Shown here: positions 57,561-64,000 of the stretch, piece after piece
Layout of the letters: every line of letters starts with the position of its first letter
Numbering within the stretch: the first letter of the stretch is position 1
Source: Primula veris
Lineage: Eukaryota > Streptophyta > Magnoliopsida > Ericales > Primulaceae
DNA length: 64,000 bases
Direction: 5' to 3'
Assembly (NCBI GenBank): GCA_963682055.1
Contig: OY821743.1
Span: 29,002,702-29,066,701, forward strand
Program-made: the position numbers and the translations under genes
The notes under the pieces: model-generated
Told to the model about the DNA's origin: nothing
Seen by the model: only the letters and a program-made list of their open reading frames with translations
Databases searched by the model: none

Positions 57561-58107
57561 TGGTCCTCGCCTCCGCCACCACCAATTAGTGTCGACGACA
57601 AAGTGAGAAAGTCATGACAATGAAGACTGACTCGAGTGAGAGAGAGCAAGAAAGACTGATACAGGAGAGAGAGATATGCATAGGGGGGAGAAAGAGATTG
57701 CAATATAGAGAGACGTCATCGTCATGGACCAACAACCAGATCTAACGTGGATCAAGATCGGCGAAATGATCGAATGAGGGAGGAAACCTCAGTAACGACG
57801 AAGAGAGGAGGATTTCAATCGGAAAACACAATCTATAGCAACCGAGTCCAGTTATAGAAACTAAATAATTTTAAGGAGAGAAACATAAAGATTAGAAACA
57901 TGACCAAAAATATAATTTCCCGTATTTTCATATTAAACATAAATAACACAAAAGTTAAATAAATTTGATATATTAGATAATTTCGTTCCCTCTTTCATTT
58001 CCTCCAAAGGATAAATTAACAAATATACTATTTTTGAAAATAAATTAACAAAAATATACCAAAAAATTTCTAATTAACAAAAACATACTCAAAACTTCAT
58101 ACCCTAA
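57561..58107. other. Purine-rich, GC-richer stretch of unknown origin
   Basis: 57597-57860 is rich in GAGAGA and CGACG-type sequence, unlike its surroundings, and a similar purine-rich stretch lies at 58663-58800. Together with the repeats between them this may be one transposon, but no domain or terminal repeat is recognised. Confidence 0.35.
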
Positions 58108-58560
58108 TTTGTATATTTCATACCCTTATTTCTAAAATTCATACACTTATTTCAAAATTTCATAACCTAATTTGTACATTTCATACCCTTATTTCAAAAG
58201 TTAATACCATTATTTCAAAAGTTCATATAATAATTTATATATTTCATACTCTTCTTTCAAAAGTTTATACCATTATTTCAAAAGTTCATACCCTAATTTG
58301 TATATTTCATATTCTCATTCCAAAAGTTAATACCGTGATTTGTATTTTTCATACCCTTATTACAAAAGGTCATACCCTTATTTCAAAAGTTCATATCCTA
58401 ATTTATAGAGTTCACCTATATTTTCAAAATTCATAACTCAATTTAAATAATTCATATCCTTACTTACATAATTCATATACATAATTTTCAACTCCATAAC
58501 CTTAATTCACGTAATTCATACACTTATTTTTCAACATTATATATTAATTAACAAATACAA
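58108..58560. repeat. Irregular tandem repeats of CATACCCTTATTTCAAAAG type
   Basis: About ten to fifteen variants of CATACCCTWATTT followed by CAAAAGTT or GTATATTT are arranged head to tail with a period of roughly 20-45 bp. No coding signal. Confidence 0.85.
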
Positions 58561-58824
58561 CTCTTACCCGTTCTCCGATCTCGAACTACCACGTCGTCGT
58601 CGTGGGCCTCTCATACACGCCGTCCATTACTATAGATGTGTTCGTCTCAATATTCACGGAAGAGAGATGGAGGAGAAGAAAAATATCAGAAAAATAGATA
58701 TAGGATTGAAAAAGAAATCGGAAAGAGAGAGCAAACATGAGAGATCAGATAGAGTGAGAATGGGAATGAGAGATATTGGAGGGGGAGTTCTCTTTTCAAT
58801 AGGGGAAATGCTAACCAATATAAC

Positions 58825-58851
58825 AGACGTGGGTTCAGCAAACCCACGTCT
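58825..58851. repeat. Perfect 11-bp hairpin near the proposed MULE end
   Basis: AGACGTGGGTT and AACCCACGTCT are exact inverses separated by CAGCA. It lies about 24 bases inside the proposed left end. A diverged remnant (CCCATGTCTATGTGG against CCCACGTCTAAGTGG) is found at the corresponding place of the inverted copy near 4270. Confidence 0.9.
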
Positions 58852-58984
58852 AAGTGGATTTAATTTTTTTTTTTTTTTTTTTTTCTTTCTTTCCTTTCCT
58901 TTCCTTTCCTCTGCTTCATCACGTGGCTGCTGCAATTATTTTCTTTTCTTCTGTATCTTATTCTCTTATTCTTCACTTCGTTTT

Positions 58985-59530
58985 TTATTTTAATATATCA
59001 AACAATTTCACAATTTTATCCAAAAACTTCCCCAATTTTATCCCAAAAAAACCCTAACCATCAACCATCAAATTCCTTCATATATCAAATTAATATATTT
59101 TTTTACCAAATCAACACCACTCTACCACTACAATTATTCTCAATTTTACCTAAAAAAAAAAAAAACATCTCCCAATTTACCCAAAAAAAAAAACTTCCTA
59201 AAAAAAAACTCTAACCATCAACAATCAAACTCATTCATATATCAAATTAATATTTTTTTTTTCTCAAATCAACATCACTCTACCACTACAATTATCCCCA
59301 ATTTTACCCAAAAACAAAACATCTCCCAATTTACCCAAAAAACCCAATTTTACCAAAAAAAAACTCTAACCATCAACCATCAAATTCCTCCATATATCAA
59401 ATTAATATATTTTTTTTTCTCAAATCAACATCACTCTACCATTACATTTATCCCCAATTTTACCCAAAAAAAAAACTATCCAAATTTACCAAAATAAAAC
59501 CTCCCCCAATTTTACAAAAAATAAATTCTA
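58985..59530. repeat. Tandem terminal repeats of the MULE (about three units)
   Basis: Units of roughly 150-180 bp contain, in order, CTCTAACCATCAACCATCAA, ATATATCAAATTAATAT, CAACATCACTCTACCACTAC and TCCCCAATTTTACCC. A further short piece (AAATTCTAACCATCAACCACC) recurs at 60431-60453, on the far side of the exon-like insert at 59532-60430. The same family forms 3756-4290. Confidence 0.85.
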
Positions 59531-59531
59531 A

Positions 59532-60433
59532 CCATCAACAATGCAAGAACATTGGCTTTTCCACCATCAGGTAATATTCATGAACTTTGTGATTGTTAAA
59601 GTGTTAATATTTGCAGTTTTAGTTTTTTCTTTTTTTATTTGCTTCACTGAATATCTAATTGATACTAATTTTAGTTCCCCCAGTTGCTTTTACAATTGCT
59701 AAGATTTGTGGCAATGAAAATTGCTCAATGTTAGATGATTTATGAGAAAGAAAATGAGTGGAATACAAAAAGCTCTTACGATAACTCGCCAAAAATTATT
59801 TGTCCAATCTAACACTGGTTTAGAAAAATGACAATGTGTTTGCCATTTTTTTCAGAAAAGATAGATTACCTTTTATGAGTTTTTGTTGGATTTTTTTTGT
59901 ATATATCGTTAGGTTATTGAAAATTATTTATTTGTATATTTGTCGGTGGCATTGTTCTTGCATTGTTCAACGTCTTTAGTCTTTTTTGTAGTTTGATAAA
60001 ATTATTCCTTGATACACTTGGTTCCGCTTCTCTTTCTTTTGTTCTTTAAATATTAGAATAGCACTTTATTGTTGATTTTATTACCATCATATTCCTTTTC
60101 TTTAAATAAGCAAAACTGCATATTCTTGAAATGGGAAGTTTACTTGAAAATTTGATACTTTGGGCTAAATATACTAGATGGTTGATAAAACTTGTATTTT
60201 TTGTAATTTTATATAGTTTAAGATGGAGGTACTAGTGAAGTAGTGATTATTACATAATAAAGTTATTTCTAGTCTATTAGGGAAGCATGTTTTTATATTG
60301 TTATGTATCTACCATTCTACTTACCGACTACTCACAATTTTGACTACTGTCTACTGATGCAGGGTATTCTGCTGATGAAGCAAAAATGGATTCATTTGTT
60401 GACGAAATTAATGCATATTCTTACAAAAAATAA
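59532..60433 (+). other. Exon-intron-exon fragment of unknown origin inside the MULE (possible captured host gene piece)
   Basis: Between two copies of the repeat block TTCTAACCATCAAC lies a segment with a good splice donor (CATCAG|GTAATATT, exon end 59570) and acceptor (GATGCAG|GG, exon start 60363) around a 792-bp T-rich, intron-like sequence. Spliced in the phase that stays open, it encodes ARTLAFPPSGYSADEAKMDS and then FVDEINAYS before a stop at 60431-60433. A second phase from ATG 59541 is also open. The first has the more protein-like composition. I do not recognise the protein. It could equally be a 5' untranslated exon pair of the transposase gene that happens to be open. Confidence 0.45.
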
Positions 60434-60483
60434 ATTCTAACCATCAACCACCAAATTACTTAAGATCATTTTTTTTCTCAAGT

Positions 60484-63400
60484 ATGGATAACAATTATAA
60501 TATTTGGGGAATGGATATTAATTTATCTCCTCCGGATAATACTCCCCAAAACACCCAATTTCCGATCGATTCTAATCAAAATATTTTTTTTCATCTCAAA
60601 ATATCAATTTTCCGACTGATCCTTATGACAATGCTCAGTTTTCTTATGATTCATATTTGAATAATCATCCCAATCCGTATTTTGATAATCAGTTTGTAAG
60701 TGGTGACTATAATTACACGAGTCACCAACCTGGCGCATCACAAGAAGCTTTTACAAGTCAGTTTGTAGAACCTCAACGAGATCATGATGGATATAACGAA
60801 AATCCCCAACCAGATGATAACGAACATAATATTAATTCTTCGCCAACTGAATTCGGGATAGGTTATGATTATAGAAATCATTTCCAAAGTACTCTGGTTT
60901 GTCTCAAAAAATCCTTTCCATATTTTAAGTAATTGTCTGCTTTTATTTATTTTCAAAACCACGTGATATACTCCGTTTAATGTTGTAGCTAAAAATAATT
61001 ATTTACATTTTTTTACAATCGTTTATAGTGTGATTGAATAATTATTTCTTAATATCTTATTTCTACAGGTTTTTGCTTCACTCAATGAAATGAAAGACTA
61101 CTTGTACGGGATATCGACTGGTCTAGGTTTTTTTTTGACTACGACGTACTCGAAAAATATCAATGCACACTTTGATAGTAAAAGTCGAGTCACTTTGAAG
61201 TGTAAAAAATATGGGGATCCGAAACCGAAAAAGGCATCAAGCAGAGACACGAGCTCTGGTAAATGTTTTTGTTTATTTAAAATCAAGTGTTACATGGAGG
61301 AAAACAATTGGAGATTTTACATCGAAAATGGAACGCATAATCATGAAAATGATATTTATCCAGAAGCTCATTCACAAGCGCGCAGACTTAATATAGATGA
61401 AAAGGGTATGTTTAGAACTATGGTAGATAGTCTTGCCAAGCCGGGGACTATTCTTTCTGCAATAAAACGTAAATTTCCTGGCAATAAGTCTAATAAGAAA
61501 GACATATATAATCTTAAAGCCAGGGAAAAAGTTAAAGAAAGGGTAGGTAAAAGTCAAATACAACATCTCATGCATCTTTTGGATAGTAAAGAGTTTATAT
61601 CGTTTCATAGGACCAACCCACACACAAATCAACTAGAAGATTTGTTTTATACGCATAAAGATTCCGTGAAGTTGGTATGTGCATTTCCCAATGTATTGTG
61701 CTTGGATTGCACTTATAGTACAAATAGGTTTAACATGCCATTTCTCCAAATTGTGGGCGTCACATCGACACAAAATACATTTTGTGTTGCTTTTGCTTGT
61801 TTGCGTAATGAGCAACAACCTACTTACGAATGGGCTTTAGAGTGTCTCCGGATGATAATGAAAAATAGTAAGACCCCACGAGTAATGTTGACAGATAGGG
61901 ATCAAGCGTTAACGAATGCTGTGCAAAATATTTTTCCTACGACAAACCATCTATTTTGCACATTTCACATTTCGCGGAACGTCGTAACACATTGCAGTCC
62001 AAAAGTCCCTAAGGCTATATGGGCGAAGATGTATAAAGATTGGTTAACTCTTGTTGATAGTGAAACTGAATATGACTTTGAAGCAGCACGCATGACACTG
62101 TCGAGTGTCTACAAAGCATATCCAATTGCATTGAAATATATGTGTGATTTATTAGATAGTCACAAAGAAAAGTTTGTGGCCTGTTACACTAACAAGACAA
62201 GGCACTTCGGGAACAGGACGACTAATAGGTATGATATTTACATATTTTTCTGATATATGTATTTGATTTTTATATATAAATAATCATGTTGTTTAATTAA
62301 CATTTTATTTGAAATAGGGTCGAGGGTGCTCATTCTACATTTAAAAGATATATTGGAACCTCCGGTGGCGACCTTGAAAACATGGTGATATACATAATTG
62401 ACTTGTTGTCAATTCAACACAATCGAATTAGGGGGTCATTGGGGAATAGTATGAATGTTGTTAAAAGACAACACGAAATTCCATATTTTTCAGAATTAAG
62501 AGGTCAGATTCTATTATTTAATTAATGTTTCTTTTTTAGAAATTTCATATTTTTATGCACCCAAATTATTTAGTTGTTTTCGTTGAACTTATATAGTTGT
62601 ATTCTCACTTTTATATCAGGTAAATGTTCTCTTCACGCAATGGATATGATGCTAAAAGAGGTTAAGCAACTCGAATGGATAAAAGCAGACCCTACATGCT
62701 CTAGCTGTGAGATAACATTGGTCTACAATCTTCCATGTTGCCATGTTATTCGTAACTACGGAGAGCGAGGTTGTCCTATTCCACTAGAATGCATCGATCC
62801 TTACTGGAGAAAATTAAGGTTTGACGAAGAGAATATAGCGGAGGATGAAGACAACATTGCTGAGCATATAATGGCTTTAAGGCGAAAGTATGATCAAACG
62901 AGTGATCCAATCATGAGGGAGAATTTCAAGGCACAAATTGAACTTTTGTATAATCCTTTAAAAACAACAGCCAGAGAGCCTCTGGTCAAACCACGAAATA
63001 AACCATCGTCAAGGGGGAAAAGACCTACCAAATATTCAACCACACGGGACCCATCTGCCTTTGAATATACTCAGTTTTTCAAGGATCAACAGACAGAAAG
63101 AAGACGCAGTTACAGCAGTGCAAAAACTAATTATGGTCCATCACCCCCCATACCCCCTAGGTATTCAGTTTATGAGAAACAAAAAGGTAAAGCAACATCG
63201 CAGTCAAGCCCTCATTTCCGCAAGTCATTTAAATATATGGAGCAGATTCCGTCTATGTTTCACGATCATATATTGACGGTCAATGATGTAGCCGGTGATG
63301 GGCATTGTGAGTTTCGAGTGATTGCAAAGGCAATGGGAATGAGATTAGGAGCCGATGATTGGAGTCAAGTGTGTAAAGACCTTTTCCATGAAATTGATAA

Positions 63401-63872
63401 CCACCCAACTTACTATTTTGATCTTATTGGACAAATAAGAGGTTACACTTTCATTCGGAACTCATTTATTTGGAATGATCCGTATAATATGCCAGATGAA
63501 GAAAATTGGATGCACTTCCCAGAGTCGGGTTATGTAATTGCATCAAAGTACAATATGGCAGTGGTGACACTTGATGAAGGATTGGCAACTTATTTGCCTA
63601 TGCATACAACTCCTCCGAAAAATCCTTCTATGATTGTAATGGCCAATGTGAATAGAAACCATTACGTGGAGATCATCATTGATCAAAGCGGAAACAATGT
63701 CAGGCCTTTTCCCATGCCAAATATTAGTGCCGGGTGGAAAAAGACTCGCTCTTGTGAAGCTTCTCCATGGGAAGAAGTTTTTAGACCAAATTTTAATTAT
63801 TATGAAGCTTTAAGAAGAATGTCGAGATCGGACACTTATTTTAGTGTTACCAATTTATCAGATGATGAATAA
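60484..63872 (+). CDS. MULE transposase with FAR1-type DNA-binding, SWIM and C-terminal OTU cysteine protease domains; one frameshift
   Basis: Proposed exons 60484-60896, 61069-62228, 62318-62502 and 62620-63872 give about 1003 residues if one frame change in the T8 run near 60583-60590 is allowed. Order: Asn/Pro-rich N-terminus; FAR1/WRKY-GCM1-like zinc finger (TLKCKKYG ... FKIKCYMEE ... GTHNHE); MULE catalytic core (LCLDCTYSTNRFNMPFLQIV, VMLTDRDQAL, TFHISRNVV); SWIM-like CSSC...LPCCH; basic linker; OTU domain with VAGDGHCEFRVI, catalytic Cys about residue 816, and NRNHYVEI with the expected His about 934. MULE proteins cut and rejoin DNA at terminal inverted repeats; the OTU part would cleave ubiquitin-type linkages, role in transposition unknown. 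The first ATG is uncertain. All later exons are open, so the copy may be recent or nearly functional. Confidence 0.85.
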
Positions 63873-64000
63873 TTATAATGTTGTAACAAATGTTAGCTAT
63901 TTTACGTATTTCACATTTCGTGAATTTTGCTTAATGTCTCTATTTATTACTTGGCTATTGTTATTTAATTACTTGGCTAAATACAAACGGGAAAACGAAA
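63873..64000. other. 3' flank of the MULE transposase gene
   Basis: AT-rich sequence after the stop; too short to show a terminal repeat. Confidence 0.5.

Larger units (their letters stand above)
58802..64000 (+). mobile_element. Mutator-like element (MULE) with FAR1/MULE/SWIM/OTU transposase, right end outside window
   Basis: The element is inferred from a MULE transposase gene (60484-63872) preceded by a terminal-type region. That region begins GGGGAAATGCTAACC near 58802, then a perfect hairpin, a T-rich tract and tandem repeats to 59530. A second copy of such a terminal-type region occurs inverted at 3756-4290. The left boundary is a proposal: no 9-bp target duplication can be checked because the other end lies beyond the window. 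Confidence 0.6.

Noticed and set aside
58667..58993. Opposing frames rich in Lys/Arg/Glu or Phe/Ser
   Set aside because: Result of purine-rich and poly-T/CTTTC sequence; no domain.

Overview
The window is plant nuclear DNA, most likely from a eudicot. It is AT-rich, its genes have GT-AG introns of up to 3 kb, and it holds plant-type genes (cytosolic dehydroascorbate reductase, a NAC transcription factor) among Ty3/gypsy, Ty1/copia, CACTA, Helitron, Stowaway, hAT-like and Mutator-like (MULE) DNA. I cannot name the species. No CRISPR, rRNA or tRNA gene is visible.

Layout. 1-3760 (- strand): decayed gag-pol of a Ty3/gypsy element with a second, archaeal-type RNase H, joined at about 3756 to T/A-rich repeats (3756-4290) of the kind that also form the end of the MULE at 58.8-59.5 kb. 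5215-11620 (+): DHAR, six exons, 212 codons, apparently intact. 13246-22039 (+): an eleven-exon, 574-codon DnaJ protein with GPALPP/DUF3752-type motifs. 22-35 kb: gene-poor DNA with one arm of a dispersed inverted repeat, a CACTA-type MITE, a short Helitron, and a truncated segmental copy of the 3' end of the DnaJ gene that was later split by a 1.74-kb CACTA element. 35207-40593 (- strand): a nearly complete Ty1/copia element with two LTRs, PBS, PPT and GTAAT target-site duplication, but a broken polyprotein. 40.6-51.9 kb: MITEs, a hAT-like insertion and the second arm of the dispersed inverted repeat. 51967-54630 (+): a three-exon NAC gene of the VND type whose second intron appears to be GC-AG. 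54.6-58.8 kb: fold-back and tandem repeats. From about 58802 to beyond the window: a MULE encoding a FAR1-type DNA-binding / MULE transposase / SWIM / OTU-protease protein, with a small exon-intron-exon fragment of unknown origin between its terminal repeats and the transposase.

The three host genes are unrelated: ascorbate recycling in the cytosol, a probable nuclear RNA- or chromatin-linked co-chaperone, and a regulator of secondary wall or vessel fate. They form no pathway. The most informative content is the transposon archaeology: insertions dated relative to one another by paralogous empty sites, exact target duplications, and mutations of the methyl-C deamination type in the gypsy copy. 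All exon borders were assigned by eye from splice consensus, reading phase and family similarity.
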